Of a stretch of DNA of 64,000 nt, positions 41,069-50,221 are shown piece after piece. The position numbers and the translations under genes were made by a program. Position 1 is the stretch's first letter, and the number at the start of each line of letters is the position of its first letter. The DNA comes from CAZPNX01 sp964588285 (GTDB taxonomy: Bacteria; Edwardsbacteria; AC1; EtOH8), in assembly GCA_964588285.1 (NCBI GenBank), contig CAZPNX010000006.1:1-64000 (forward strand), written 5' to 3'. A model generated the notes under the pieces. It saw only the letters and a list, made by a program, of their open reading frames with translations. It was not told where the DNA came from and searched no databases.

Positions 41069-42631
41069 ATGGGGATCATAATCTGGATCATCATATCGGT
41101 GCTGGGGACGGCCCTGGGTTTCTTCCTGGGCTATCTGCTGCACCAGAAGATGGGGGAGGCCCGGCTGGCCGGGGCCGAGAAGCTGGCCGAAAAGATCGTG
41201 GCCGAGGCCCAGCGGGAAGCAGCCACATACCAAAAGGCGGCCCAGGTCCAGGCTAAGGAGGAATGGTACCGGCTTAAAGCCAATTTCGAGAAGGAGACCC
41301 AGGCCAAGAAGGGGGAGCTCAAGGAACTGGAAAGCCGTCTGGTCGAACGGGAGAAACAGATCGACCACAAGGTGGACATCGTCAACCGCAAGGAGCGGGA
41401 GGTGGAGAACCGGGAGCGGGAGGTGACGGCCAAGGAGCGGGTGCTAAGGGCCAAGGACGAGAGGCTGACCACCCTCATCGACGAGCAGAACACCAAGTTG
41501 GAGCAGATCGCCGGGCTCACCCAGGAGGAGGCCAAGAAAGTGCTGATGCAGAACCTGGAGGTCCAGGCCCGGCACGAGGCGGCCCAGCTCATCAAGAACA
41601 TCCGCGATGAGGCCAGGGAGAACGCCGAACGCGAGGCCAAGCAGATAATCGTCCAGGCCATCCAGCGCTATGCCGGCGAGCACACCGCCGAGACCACCGT
41701 CAGCGTGGTGCCGTTGGCCTCGGACGAGATGAAGGGCCGGATCATCGGTCGCGAGGGCCGAAACATCAGGGCCTTCGAGGCGGCCACCGGGGTGGAGGTG
41801 CTGATCGACGACACCCCCGAGGCCATCGTCATCTCGGCCTTCGACCCGGTGCGGCGCGAGGTGGCCCGGATAGCCATGGAGCGCCTGGTAGCCGACGGTC
41901 GCATCCAGCCGGCCCGGATCGAGGAGATCATCGAGAAGGCCAAAGGCGAGGTGGACCGCAGCATCAAGGAGGCCGGCGAGTCGGTGGCCCTGGAGGTGGG
42001 GGTGCCCGGCCTGCATCCCGAAGTCATCCAGCTTCTGGGCCGCCTCAAATACCGCACCAGCTACGGGCAGAACGTGCTGCAGCATTCCAAGGAGGTGGCC
42101 TTCCTGGCGGCCACCATGGCCGGCGAGCTGGAGCTGGACCAGGCTCTGGCCAAGCGGGCCGGCCTGCTGCACGACCTGGGCAAGGCGGTGGACCACAGCG
42201 TCGAGGGCACCCACAGCCAGATAGGCATGGACCTGGCCAAGAAATACGGGGAGAACGCGGTGGTGGTCAACGCCATCGGCGCCCACCACGAGGATATCGA
42301 GGCCGTCTCGCCCATCTCCGTGCTGGTGGCCGCGGCCGACGCCATCTCCGGGGCCAGGCCCGGGGCTAGGCGGGAATCGCTGGAGGCCTACATCAAGAGG
42401 CTGGAAAAACTGGAGGAGGCGGCCTACTCGTTCAAGGGAGTAAGCAAAGCCTACGCCATCCAGGCCGGCCGCGAGGTGCGCATCATTGTCACCCCGGAGG
42501 AGGTCAACGACACCCGGACTGTGGACATGGCCAACGAGATTGCCCAGAAGATAGAAAGCTCGCTCCAGTATCCAGGACAGATCAAGGTGACCGTCATCCG
42601 GGAGACCAGGGGCATCGGATATGCAAAGTAA
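41069..42631 (+). CDS. rny: Ribonuclease Y
   Basis: 520 aa. It starts mRNA decay from the membrane. The N-terminal anchor is IIIWIIISVLGTALGFFLGY, followed by a long coiled coil to about residue 200, a KH domain (GRIIGREGRNIRAFEAATG) and an HD domain with LHDLGKAVDHS at about 368. It is full length. The metallophosphatase gene follows after an ACGT-type repeat. Confidence 0.96.
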   Translation: MGIIIWIIISVLGTALGFFLGYLLHQKMGEARLAGAEKLAEKIVAEAQREAATYQKAAQVQAKEEWYRLKANFEKETQAKKGELKELESRLVEREKQIDHKVDIVNRKEREVENREREVTAKERVLRAKDERLTTLIDEQNTKLEQIAGLTQEEAKKVLMQNLEVQARHEAAQLIKNIRDEARENAEREAKQIIVQAIQRYAGEHTAETTVSVVPLASDEMKGRIIGREGRNIRAFEAATGVEVLIDDTPEAIVISAFDPVRREVARIAMERLVADGRIQPARIEEIIEKAKGEVDRSIKEAGESVALEVGVPGLHPEVIQLLGRLKYRTSYGQNVLQHSKEVAFLAATMAGELELDQALAKRAGLLHDLGKAVDHSVEGTHSQIGMDLAKKYGENAVVVNAIGAHHEDIEAVSPISVLVAAADAISGARPGARRESLEAYIKRLEKLEEAAYSFKGVSKAYAIQAGREVRIIVTPEEVNDTRTVDMANEIAQKIESSLQYPGQIKVTVIRETRGIGYAK

Positions 42632-42682
42632 CGTTTGACGTAGTAACGTTATTACGTTAAACGTAGTACGTCCAACGTTGAC
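42631..42682 (+). repeat. Solo ACGTAGTAACG repeat cluster
   Basis: A 52-nt gap filled by the same units that flank the four-helix-bundle gene: ACGTAGTAACG at 42638-42648, ACGTTAAACGTAGTA at 42654-42668, and several inverted half-units (ACGTTTGACG, AACGTT). No gene lies between them. It reaches the ATG of the next gene, so that gene has no SD. Confidence 0.7.
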
Positions 42683-43462
42683 ATGAAGGTCCTGTTCATC
42701 GGCGACATCATCGGCAAGCCGGGGCGGCAGGCGGTCAAACAGTTGCTGCCGGGGCTGGCCTTCGAGCATAAGATCGATCTGGTGATCGCCAACGGGGAGA
42801 ACGCGGCGGCCGGTTTCGGCATCACCGAAAAAGTCGGACAAGAGCTGTTCGCATTGGGGATAGATGTTCTCACCAGCGGCAACCACCTGTGGGATAAGAA
42901 GGAATCCGTATCCTATATAGCGAAGGAGCCAAGGATACTGTGTCCGGCCAATTATCCCCAGGGCGCGGTCGGAGCCAGGTCGGGTCTTTATTTAACCAGG
43001 AGCGGAATCAAGGTCGGAGTCTTCGGCCTTCAGGGCCGGGTGTTTATGCCGGCGCTGGACTGCCCCTTTAAGGCGGCTGACGGGATGGTTGAGAGGCTTA
43101 AAAAGGAAACCGATAATATCATCGTCGACGTCCACGCCGAGGCCACCTCGGAAAAAATCGCTTTAGGCTGGCACTTAGACGGTCGGGTTTCGGCAGTTAT
43201 CGGCACCCACACCCACGTCCAGACGTCCGACGAAAAAATCCTGCCCCAGGGCACGGCTTATATCACCGACATCGGCATGACCGGCGGGGGGGACGGAGTC
43301 ATCGGGATGAAAAGGGAGGCGGTGCTGAAGCGATTCCTGACCGGCATGCCCCAGAAGTTCGAGACGGCCGAGGGAGAGATCAGGCTAAACGCAGTGGTGG
43401 TGGACATCGACCAGCAGACGGGGTTTTCCAGAAATATAGAAAGAATAATTATAGAAGCCTGA
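42683..43462 (+). CDS. YmdB-like metallophosphoesterase (TIGR00282 family)
   Basis: 259 aa. Dimetal phosphodiesterase; in Bacillus YmdB hydrolyses 2',3'-cyclic nucleotides. It shows MKVLFIGDIIGKPGRQAV, NGENAAAGFGIT, TSGNHLWDKKE, DVHAEATSEKIALGW and GTHTHVQTSDEK, which hold the metal ligands. rny followed by ymdB is a conserved order. The region upstream of the ATG is repeat DNA with no SD. Confidence 0.92.
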   Translation: MKVLFIGDIIGKPGRQAVKQLLPGLAFEHKIDLVIANGENAAAGFGITEKVGQELFALGIDVLTSGNHLWDKKESVSYIAKEPRILCPANYPQGAVGARSGLYLTRSGIKVGVFGLQGRVFMPALDCPFKAADGMVERLKKETDNIIVDVHAEATSEKIALGWHLDGRVSAVIGTHTHVQTSDEKILPQGTAYITDIGMTGGGDGVIGMKREAVLKRFLTGMPQKFETAEGEIRLNAVVVDIDQQTGFSRNIERIIIEA

Positions 43463-43464
43463 AA

Positions 43465-44352
43465 ATGGCTCAGATTATTGACGGCAGGAAGATAGCGGCC
43501 GAGATCAAGCAGGAGGTCGCAACCGAGGTACAAGGGTTAAGGGTAAAGGGGATAGAACCCCATCTAGCGGTCATCATCGTCGGCTCGGACCCGGCCTCGC
43601 AGGTTTACGTGCGCAACAAACATAAGGCCTGCCAGGAGACCGGGATCAAGTCCACGGTCATCGAGATGCCGGAGGCCACCACCCAGGCGGAGTTGCTGGT
43701 ACAGATAGACAAGCTCAATACCGATAAAACTGTCCACGGAATTTTGGTCCAGTCGCCCCTGCCCAAAGGCCTTGACGAGCAGGCCGCCTTCCAGGCCATT
43801 TCTCCGCTCAAAGATGTGGATTGCTTCCACCCGGAGAACGTGGGCCTTTTGACCCAGGGGCGGCCCCGCTTTTTGCCCTGCACTCCGGCCGGGGTGGTGG
43901 AGATACTGGTGAGGGCCGGGATCGAGATACCGGGAAAATATATAGTAATAGTGGGCCGTTCCAGCATCGTGGGCCGGCCTTTGGCCAACATGCTTACCCA
44001 GAAGTCGGACCGGGGAAACGCCACGGTCACCGTCTGCCACACCGGCACCCGGGGGCTGTCCTATTACACCAAACAGGCGGACATCGTCATCGCGGCCGCC
44101 GGATCTCCGGGCATCATCACCGGCGACATGCTCAACAACAACTGCGTGGTCATAGACGTGGGCGTCAACCGGGTGGAGGATCCGTCGGCCAAAAGCGGCT
44201 TCCGGCTGGTGGGCGACGTGGACTTCGCATCAGCCGAGCTGGTGGCCTCGCACATCACCCCGGTGCCTGGCGGCGTGGGGCCGATGACAATCGCCATGCT
44301 GCTGAGGAACTGCTTGAAAGCGGCCACCTATCCGCTTACACTTCCTTGTTAA
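43465..44352 (+). CDS. folD: Bifunctional methylenetetrahydrofolate dehydrogenase/cyclohydrolase
   Basis: 295 aa. FolD interconverts 5,10-methylene-, methenyl- and 10-formyl-THF. It has SDPASQVYVRNKHKACQETG (catalytic Lys), the GILVQSPLPKGLDEQ motif, VGRSSIVGRPLANML (NADP site) and ITPVPGGVGPMTIAML. It starts 2 nt after the phosphoesterase gene. Confidence 0.97.
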   Translation: MAQIIDGRKIAAEIKQEVATEVQGLRVKGIEPHLAVIIVGSDPASQVYVRNKHKACQETGIKSTVIEMPEATTQAELLVQIDKLNTDKTVHGILVQSPLPKGLDEQAAFQAISPLKDVDCFHPENVGLLTQGRPRFLPCTPAGVVEILVRAGIEIPGKYIVIVGRSSIVGRPLANMLTQKSDRGNATVTVCHTGTRGLSYYTKQADIVIAAAGSPGIITGDMLNNNCVVIDVGVNRVEDPSAKSGFRLVGDVDFASAELVASHITPVPGGVGPMTIAMLLRNCLKAATYPLTLPC

Positions 44353-44367
44353 GGAGGTGATTAAAGG

Positions 44368-45591
44368 GTGGTCAGCGATATGGCTGAGGAAACCCGCAAC
44401 ATACTGACTGTCTCCCAGCTTACTTCAAGGGTCAGACAGGCGCTGGAGGCCGGCATCCCTCGTCTCTGGGTCCAGGGAGAGGTGTCCAATTTCACCGCCC
44501 ACGCCTCGGGCCACCTCTACTTCACCCTCAAGGACGCCGGAAGCCAGCTGCGCTGCGTCATGTTCCGCGGCGCCGCCCAGGCCCTGAGGATTTTCCCCCA
44601 AGACGGGATGCAGGTCTTGGCCCAGGGCGATGTCACCGTCTTCGAGCGGGCTGGCCAGTACCAGCTGAACGTGATCCAGCTGCAGCCGGCCGGCCAGGGC
44701 GAGCTGGCCCTGGCCTTGGTGAGGCTCAAAAGAAAGCTGGAGGCCGAAGGGCTTTTCGAACAGGCCAGGAAACGGCCTTTGCCGAAATTCCCCAAAGCGA
44801 TCGGGCTGGTGACCTCGCCCACCGGTGCCACCATCAGGGACATAATCAAGGTGGCCAGAAGGCGCTGGCCGGGTATCGAATTAATACTGAACCCGGTGCC
44901 GGTGCAGGGGCCGGGCGCGGCCGAGGAGATCGCCCGGGCCATCGGCGAGTTCAACGAATACGGGCGGGTGGACGTCCTGATAGTGGGACGGGGCGGTGGA
45001 TCGATCGAGGATCTTTGGGCCTTCAACGAGGAGGCCGTGGTCCGGGCCATCGCCGGCTCCAAAATACCGGTCATCTCGGCGGTGGGCCACGAGGTGGATT
45101 TCACCCTGGCCGACTTGGCCGCCGACCTCCGGGCGCCGACACCGTCGGCGGCGGCCGAACTGGCGGTTCCCAGCCGGAACGAGATTCAGGAGACGGTTGC
45201 CGAATGTCGGGAGAGGCTGTCCTTGGCCGTGCAGGGATTGATCGACGGCTATCGCCTGCGGCTGGACGCTTTTAGGCGCAGCCATGGCATGAAACTGCCG
45301 GGCTCCATGGTCGAACAGCGCCGCCAGCTGTTGGACTCGCTTTGGGCCAGGGCCGGCCGGGGACTTTGTCTAAGCCTGGAGAAGGCCGCATTCCGGGCCG
45401 ACAGGCTGAGGGCCCTGTTGGCGGCCTTGGATCCGAAGGCGGTACTGGGCCGGGGCTACAGCATCTGTTTCGACCGCAAAGGCCGGGCGGTCAAAGAAGC
45501 CGGCCGGCTATCATCCGGGGAGAAGGTCAGGACCAGGTTCTGGAAGGGAGAGGCTTCAATGAAGGTGGAGGAGATCCATGGCCAAGGCTAA
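44368..45591 (+). CDS. xseA: Exodeoxyribonuclease VII large subunit
   Basis: 407 aa. The N-terminal OB domain is ILTVSQLTSRVRQALEAGIP...WVQGEVSNF. The catalytic region is IGLVTSPTGATIRDIIKVAR and IVGRGGGSIEDLWAFN. The family is usually near 400-450 aa. GTG 44368 is favoured because AAGGAGG (44351-44357) lies 10 nt upstream; ATG 44380 is a possible second start. It overlaps xseB by 14 nt. Confidence 0.95.
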   Translation: MVSDMAEETRNILTVSQLTSRVRQALEAGIPRLWVQGEVSNFTAHASGHLYFTLKDAGSQLRCVMFRGAAQALRIFPQDGMQVLAQGDVTVFERAGQYQLNVIQLQPAGQGELALALVRLKRKLEAEGLFEQARKRPLPKFPKAIGLVTSPTGATIRDIIKVARRRWPGIELILNPVPVQGPGAAEEIARAIGEFNEYGRVDVLIVGRGGGSIEDLWAFNEEAVVRAIAGSKIPVISAVGHEVDFTLADLAADLRAPTPSAAAELAVPSRNEIQETVAECRERLSLAVQGLIDGYRLRLDAFRRSHGMKLPGSMVEQRRQLLDSLWARAGRGLCLSLEKAAFRADRLRALLAALDPKAVLGRGYSICFDRKGRAVKEAGRLSSGEKVRTRFWKGEASMKVEEIHGQG

Positions 45592-45829
45592 AAGGGATGC
45601 CGGTTTCAAGTTTGAGCGGGCGCTGGAGAGGATCGAGAAAATAATTGAACAACTGGAATCTGGAAAGGCCGAGTTGGAAAAGGCGCTGGCCCTGCACCAG
45701 GAGGCCACGGAATTGATGGCCAGATGCCAGCAGGTTTTGGACGATACCCAGAAAAAGATTAAGAAGCTGGTGCGCGACGAACGCGGATGGCGCGCCCAGG
45801 ACACGGATTTTGAGGAGACGCAGGGATGA
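45578..45829 (+). CDS. xseB: Exodeoxyribonuclease VII small subunit
   Basis: 83 aa. It has the family core FERALERIEKIIEQLESGKAELEKAL and LDDTQKKIKKL. Several XseB copies bind one XseA. It starts inside xseA and overlaps the prenyl synthase start by 4 nt, so the three are translationally coupled. Confidence 0.94.
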   Translation: MAKAKRDAGFKFERALERIEKIIEQLESGKAELEKALALHQEATELMARCQQVLDDTQKKIKKLVRDERGWRAQDTDFEETQG

Positions 45830-46977
45830 CTGTGAAACGGAAGACCGTCAAAGCCAAGGCGCCTTACAAAGCCCAGCGCCGGGAGGCCGACCAGGGGCTG
45901 GCGCTGTTGTTGGAGGAGGTGGCCAAGCGCAAGAAGCTAGTGCACCAGTATCTGGCGGAGAAGGACCGGCCAGACCGGTTCAAGCCCGATGACATCTACC
46001 GGGGGGTGCACAGCTATCTGGGGGCCGGAGGCAAGTCGCTGAGGCCGGCGGTGCTCCTCTTCAGCTGCGGGGCGGCCGGAGGCAGCGAGGACCGGGCCCT
46101 GCCGGCGGCGGCGGCGGTCGAGGTCTATCACACCTGGACCTTGGTCCACGACGACATCATCGACCGAGATCCCCTGAGAAGGGGCATTCCCACCGTCCAC
46201 GAATCCATCAAGCGGCAGGCCATGAAGAAGCTGGGACTCAGGGAGGCCGAGGCCTCGCATTACGGTCTGTCGATGGCGGTGCTGGCCGGCGACCTGCAGC
46301 AGGGATGGACCATCTCCCTGTTGACCGAGCTGGTCAGGGAGAAGGGGGTCAACCCCATCCTGGCCCTGCAGTTGATACTGGACCTGGAGGTCGACGTCCA
46401 ATGCGCCCTGATCGAGGGCGAGGCCCTCGATGTCCTCTATTCCAAGCTGCCCATTCATCAGCTTACCGAGGAAAAGATCATCGACATGCTGTGGAAGAAG
46501 ACCGGCGCCCTGTACCAGTTCGCCGGCCGGGCCGGGGCCATGATAGGCATCGACCAGCCCAACGCCAGGCATCCCTCGGTGGAGGCTTTGGCCACCTTCA
46601 CCTCCAACTGCGGAATAGCCTTCCAGCTGCAGGACGACATTCTGGGGATAACCGGTGACCAAAGGAAATTGGGCAAACCGGTGGGCTCCGACATCCGGGA
46701 GGGCAAACGGACGGTGATCATCCACCACGCCATGGGCGAGGCCGGGGCGGCCGACCGCCGCATCATGCTGCGCACCCTGGGCAATCCCAAGGCCACGGCC
46801 GGGGACGTCAGGCGGACCGCCAAAATACTGGAGGAAACCGGCAGCCTGGCCTACACCGCCGACCTGGCCCAGAAGTACGTGCGCAAGGCCATGGCCGCCC
46901 TGGAGCCGCTGCCCATCTCGGAATACAAGAGGCTGCTGCTGGCCTGGGCCAACTATATGATCAACCGGGAATTCTAA
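45826..46977 (+). CDS. Polyprenyl (trans-isoprenyl) diphosphate synthase
   Basis: 383 aa. First aspartate-rich motif HDDIIDRDPLRRG (about 108-120) and second QLQDDILGITGD (near 270) bind the diphosphate-magnesium cluster. It has an N-terminal basic stretch of about 20 residues and is longer than E. coli IspA (299 aa). Chain length cannot be predicted reliably. With dxs downstream it suits farnesyl or longer-chain diphosphate synthesis. ATGA overlaps the xseB stop. Confidence 0.92.
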   Translation: MTVKRKTVKAKAPYKAQRREADQGLALLLEEVAKRKKLVHQYLAEKDRPDRFKPDDIYRGVHSYLGAGGKSLRPAVLLFSCGAAGGSEDRALPAAAAVEVYHTWTLVHDDIIDRDPLRRGIPTVHESIKRQAMKKLGLREAEASHYGLSMAVLAGDLQQGWTISLLTELVREKGVNPILALQLILDLEVDVQCALIEGEALDVLYSKLPIHQLTEEKIIDMLWKKTGALYQFAGRAGAMIGIDQPNARHPSVEALATFTSNCGIAFQLQDDILGITGDQRKLGKPVGSDIREGKRTVIIHHAMGEAGAADRRIMLRTLGNPKATAGDVRRTAKILEETGSLAYTADLAQKYVRKAMAALEPLPISEYKRLLLAWANYMINREF

Positions 46978-47007
46978 CCTTAGAAGACGGAGCACCAGTC
47001 AGCCGAT

Positions 47008-47463
47008 ATGGCGGCCGTGCCTTTCTGGGATATGCTGGCTAACAGAACGCTGTGGGCGGTCTTGGTCAGCGGGCTTTCGACCCAGGTTCTTAAGGCCTTC
47101 TCCTCGATCATCCGGGAGAAGCGCCTCAACTGGCACCGGGTGCTGGAGGCCGGCGGCATGCCCAGCTCGCATTCGGCTTCCTCGGTCACCCTGGCAGCCT
47201 TGGTCGGGCTGAAACTGGGCTTCGAAAGCATCTATTTTACCGTGGCCCTATACATCGCCTTCGTGGTCATGTACGACGCCGCCGGCATCAGGCGGGCGGT
47301 GGGGCGGCAATCCATCATCCTCAACCGGATCATCGAAAGCCGGACGCTGAAGAAACGGACCGGAGGCGAGACCCTCAAGGAACTGCTGGGCCACACCCCG
47401 CTTGAGGTCTTGGTTGGCGCCGTCATCGGCCTGGCCTGGGCTTTGATATTCCATTATGCCTAA
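47008..47463 (+). CDS. Divergent PAP2 family membrane protein
   Basis: 151 aa. It has RVLEAGGMPSSHSASSVTLA, a degenerate phosphatase signature, and VMYDAAGIRRAVGRQSIILNRI near the end. There are about four hydrophobic segments. Members of this DUF212 group are related to PAP2 lipid phosphatases; their substrate is not known. Its neighbours (prenyl synthase, dxs) suggest a lipid- or isoprenoid-linked role (inference). It overlaps dxs by 8 nt. Confidence 0.88.
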   Translation: MAAVPFWDMLANRTLWAVLVSGLSTQVLKAFSSIIREKRLNWHRVLEAGGMPSSHSASSVTLAALVGLKLGFESIYFTVALYIAFVVMYDAAGIRRAVGRQSIILNRIIESRTLKKRTGGETLKELLGHTPLEVLVGAVIGLAWALIFHYA

Positions 47464-49327
47464 GCATCTTGAGAAAATCGAACATCCCGGCGATCTCCGG
47501 AAACTGGACATGGCGCAACTGGTGGAGCTGGCGGCCGAGGTCCGTTCCCAGATCATCGAGGTCATCTCCCGAAACGGAGGCCATTTAGCTCCCAGCCTGG
47601 GGACGGTGGAGCTGGCCATCGCCCTGCATTATGTTTTTCAAGCCCCGCAGGACAAGATCATCTGGGACGTCGGCCACCAGTCCTACGCCCACAAGCTGCT
47701 GACCGGGCGCCGCAGCCGCTTTGCCACCATCCGCCGGGCCGGCGGGCTTTCGGGTTTTCCCAAGATCGAAGAAAGCCCCTACGACGCCTTCGGCACCGGC
47801 CACGCCTCCACCTCCATCTCCGCCGCCCTGGGGATGGCCTGCGCCCGGGATCTGACCGGCCAAAACCACAAGGTGGTGGCCGTCATCGGCGACGGTTCGC
47901 TGACCGGCGGCATGGCCTTCGAGGGCTTAAACCATGCCGGCCAGCTCAAGAAGAATATGCTGGTGGTGCTCAACGACAACTCCATGGCCATCTCCAAACG
48001 GGTGGGCGCCTTGGGCCAGTATTTGACCAAGATCACCACCACCCAGACCTATACCGGCCTGGAGAAGGGGGTTTGGGATTTTCTGGGCCGCCTGCCCAAC
48101 GATGTCGGCCAGCCCACCCGCCAGCTGTTCCGCCGCATCCGAGAGGGTTTCAAGAACCTGATCGTTCCGGGGTTGACCTTCGAGGAGTTGGGCTATCACT
48201 ATGAGGGTCCGGTAGACGGGCACGATCTGCCGGAGCTGATAGAACTGTTGCAAAGGATACGCGACCTTCCCGGACCCACTCTGCTTCACGTGCTGACCGT
48301 CAAGGGCAAGGGTTTCCAGCCGGCCGAACACGATGCCGAAAAGTTCCACGGGGTGGGGGCCTTTGATCCCGAGACCGGCGAAGCCCGCCACTGCGGCGCA
48401 GCCTACACCTACACCCAGGCTTTCGGCCAGGCCCTGGTGGAAATGGCCCGGAAAGACAGGAGGATCGTGGCCATCACTGCCGCCATGCCCGAAGGTACGG
48501 GTTTGGACATCTTCCGCCGCGAGATCCCGGAACGGTTCTACGACGTGGGCATTGCCGAGCAGCACGCCCTGACCTTCGCCGCCGGCTTGGCCCGGGGGGG
48601 GATGCGTCCGGTGGCCGCCATTTATTCCACCTTCCTACAGCGGGGATTCGACCAGATCATTCACGACATCGCCCTGCAGAAGCTGCCGGTGGTGCTGGCG
48701 GTGGACCGAGCAGGGGTGGTGGGCGAGGACGGGCCCACCCACCACGGCGCCTTCGATCTCTCCTACCTGAGGCTGGTGCCCAACCTGACGGTCATGTCGC
48801 CCCGAGACGAGCAGGAGCTGCGCTCCATGCTGTGGACCGCCCTGCAGCTGGAGGGGCCGGCGGCCATCCGCTATCCTCGGGGGGCGGGTTTCGGGGTGCC
48901 GCTGTCCGAGCCGGTCCAGCTGGAAATAGGCCGGGCCGAAGTATTGGAGTCCGGCCGGAACGCGGCGGTAATCGCCATCGGCCCCATGGCCAGCCTGGCC
49001 CGCCAGGCGGCGGTAAAACTCAGGGCCGAGGGAATCTCACTGCAGGTGGTCAACGCCAGGTTCTGCCGCCCGCTGGATGTTGAACTCTTGTTGGATTTGT
49101 TCCGGAGATACAAGAGGATTGTGACCGTCGAGGAGAACGTCCTGGCCGGAGGTTTCGGTTCGGCCGTCGATGAGTTGGCGCAGGAGGCCGGGGCCCCCTG
49201 CCGCATCCTGCGTCTGGGCCTGCCCAACGCCTTCATTCCCCATGCCGCCAGGGACGAGCTATTGGCCAGGTACGGCCTTGATGTGGAAGGTATAATCGGG
49301 CAAATCCGGGATTTCCTGAAAAAGTAA
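47456..49327 (+). CDS. dxs: 1-deoxy-D-xylulose-5-phosphate synthase
   Basis: 623 aa. It condenses pyruvate and glyceraldehyde 3-phosphate, the first step of the MEP isoprenoid pathway. It shows RNGGHLAPSLGTVELAIALH, the thiamine-diphosphate site GDGSLTGGMAFEGLNHAG with NDNSMAISKRVG, and the transketolase C-terminal DRAGVVGEDGPTHHGAFD. The length is normal. truB follows after 14 nt. Confidence 0.97.
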   Translation: MPKHLEKIEHPGDLRKLDMAQLVELAAEVRSQIIEVISRNGGHLAPSLGTVELAIALHYVFQAPQDKIIWDVGHQSYAHKLLTGRRSRFATIRRAGGLSGFPKIEESPYDAFGTGHASTSISAALGMACARDLTGQNHKVVAVIGDGSLTGGMAFEGLNHAGQLKKNMLVVLNDNSMAISKRVGALGQYLTKITTTQTYTGLEKGVWDFLGRLPNDVGQPTRQLFRRIREGFKNLIVPGLTFEELGYHYEGPVDGHDLPELIELLQRIRDLPGPTLLHVLTVKGKGFQPAEHDAEKFHGVGAFDPETGEARHCGAAYTYTQAFGQALVEMARKDRRIVAITAAMPEGTGLDIFRREIPERFYDVGIAEQHALTFAAGLARGGMRPVAAIYSTFLQRGFDQIIHDIALQKLPVVLAVDRAGVVGEDGPTHHGAFDLSYLRLVPNLTVMSPRDEQELRSMLWTALQLEGPAAIRYPRGAGFGVPLSEPVQLEIGRAEVLESGRNAAVIAIGPMASLARQAAVKLRAEGISLQVVNARFCRPLDVELLLDLFRRYKRIVTVEENVLAGGFGSAVDELAQEAGAPCRILRLGLPNAFIPHAARDELLARYGLDVEGIIGQIRDFLKK

Positions 49328-49341
49328 AACTTATTTCCCAG

Positions 49342-50208
49342 ATGGCCGACCTGGTTCTCAACATCGACAAGCCGTCGGGGCCCACCTCCTTTGCCGTAGT
49401 GTCCAGGGTCCGGCGGCTTTGCCGCATCCCCAAGGCCGGCCACGCCGGAACCCTGGACCCCCTGGCCTCGGGCGTTCTTTTGGTGCTGCTGGGCCAGGCC
49501 ACCAGAATAGCCAGATACCTGGAAGCCCTTCCCAAAGAATATGAGGCCGACGTCCGACTGGGAGTGGAGACCGAGACCGACGACTTGGAGGGCAGGGTGA
49601 TCTCCGAAAAACCAGTGCCCGGTCTGACCAAAGGCGAGGTCGTAAATCTTCTGGAATCGTTCACCGGGGAGATCGAGCAGGTTCCCCCGAAATTCTCGGC
49701 TCTGAAGAAAGGCGGAGTGCCACTTTACAAGCTGGCCAGACAGGGCCGTCAGGTAGAGCCGGATCCCCGCCGGGTTTTTATATACGGCTTGGAACTGGTT
49801 GACATGAAGCCGGACATATTGCAGATTAGAGTCAAATGCTCCAAGGGCACCTACCTGCGATCGTTGGCCCGCGATATCGGCCGGTCCTTGGGATGCGGGG
49901 GGATTCTCTCCCGCCTGAGGCGTACCGCCGTCGGCCATTTCACCGGCCACCAGGCCGTCGGCCTGGATGAACTGGACCCGGAATCGGCCGCCGCCAAAGG
50001 CTTTTCCATCGACCAGGCCCTGTCCTTTATTCCGGAAGTGGAGCTCAACGCCGATCAAGCGGTGAAGGCCGGCCACGGCAATGTTATCGCCCAGGACAGC
50101 GGCCGGCCTTCGGGTTCGGTTTTACGACTAAAACACGGCCGGCAGTTGCTGGCCCTGGGCCGGGCATGGGGGAGGACGATCCGCCCGGAATGCGTTTTCA
50201 GCCGGTAG
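49342..50208 (+). CDS. truB: tRNA pseudouridine-55 synthase
   Basis: 288 aa. It makes pseudouridine-55 in the T-loop of tRNAs. It begins LVLNIDKPSGPTSFAVV and has the catalytic Asp in GHAGTLDPLASGVLLV, then KGTYLRSLARDIGRSLGCGG. ribF starts 13 nt later; the order truB, ribF, rpsO, pnp is widely conserved. Confidence 0.96.
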   Translation: MADLVLNIDKPSGPTSFAVVSRVRRLCRIPKAGHAGTLDPLASGVLLVLLGQATRIARYLEALPKEYEADVRLGVETETDDLEGRVISEKPVPGLTKGEVVNLLESFTGEIEQVPPKFSALKKGGVPLYKLARQGRQVEPDPRRVFIYGLELVDMKPDILQIRVKCSKGTYLRSLARDIGRSLGCGGILSRLRRTAVGHFTGHQAVGLDELDPESAAAKGFSIDQALSFIPEVELNADQAVKAGHGNVIAQDSGRPSGSVLRLKHGRQLLALGRAWGRTIRPECVFSR

Positions 50209-50221
50209 ATTATCATACAAT

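Noticed and set aside
41444..42886. Long open frame on the minus strand over rny
   Set aside because: It is the antisense of a clearly recognised gene, with His/Gly/Leu-rich composition typical of GC-rich shadow frames.
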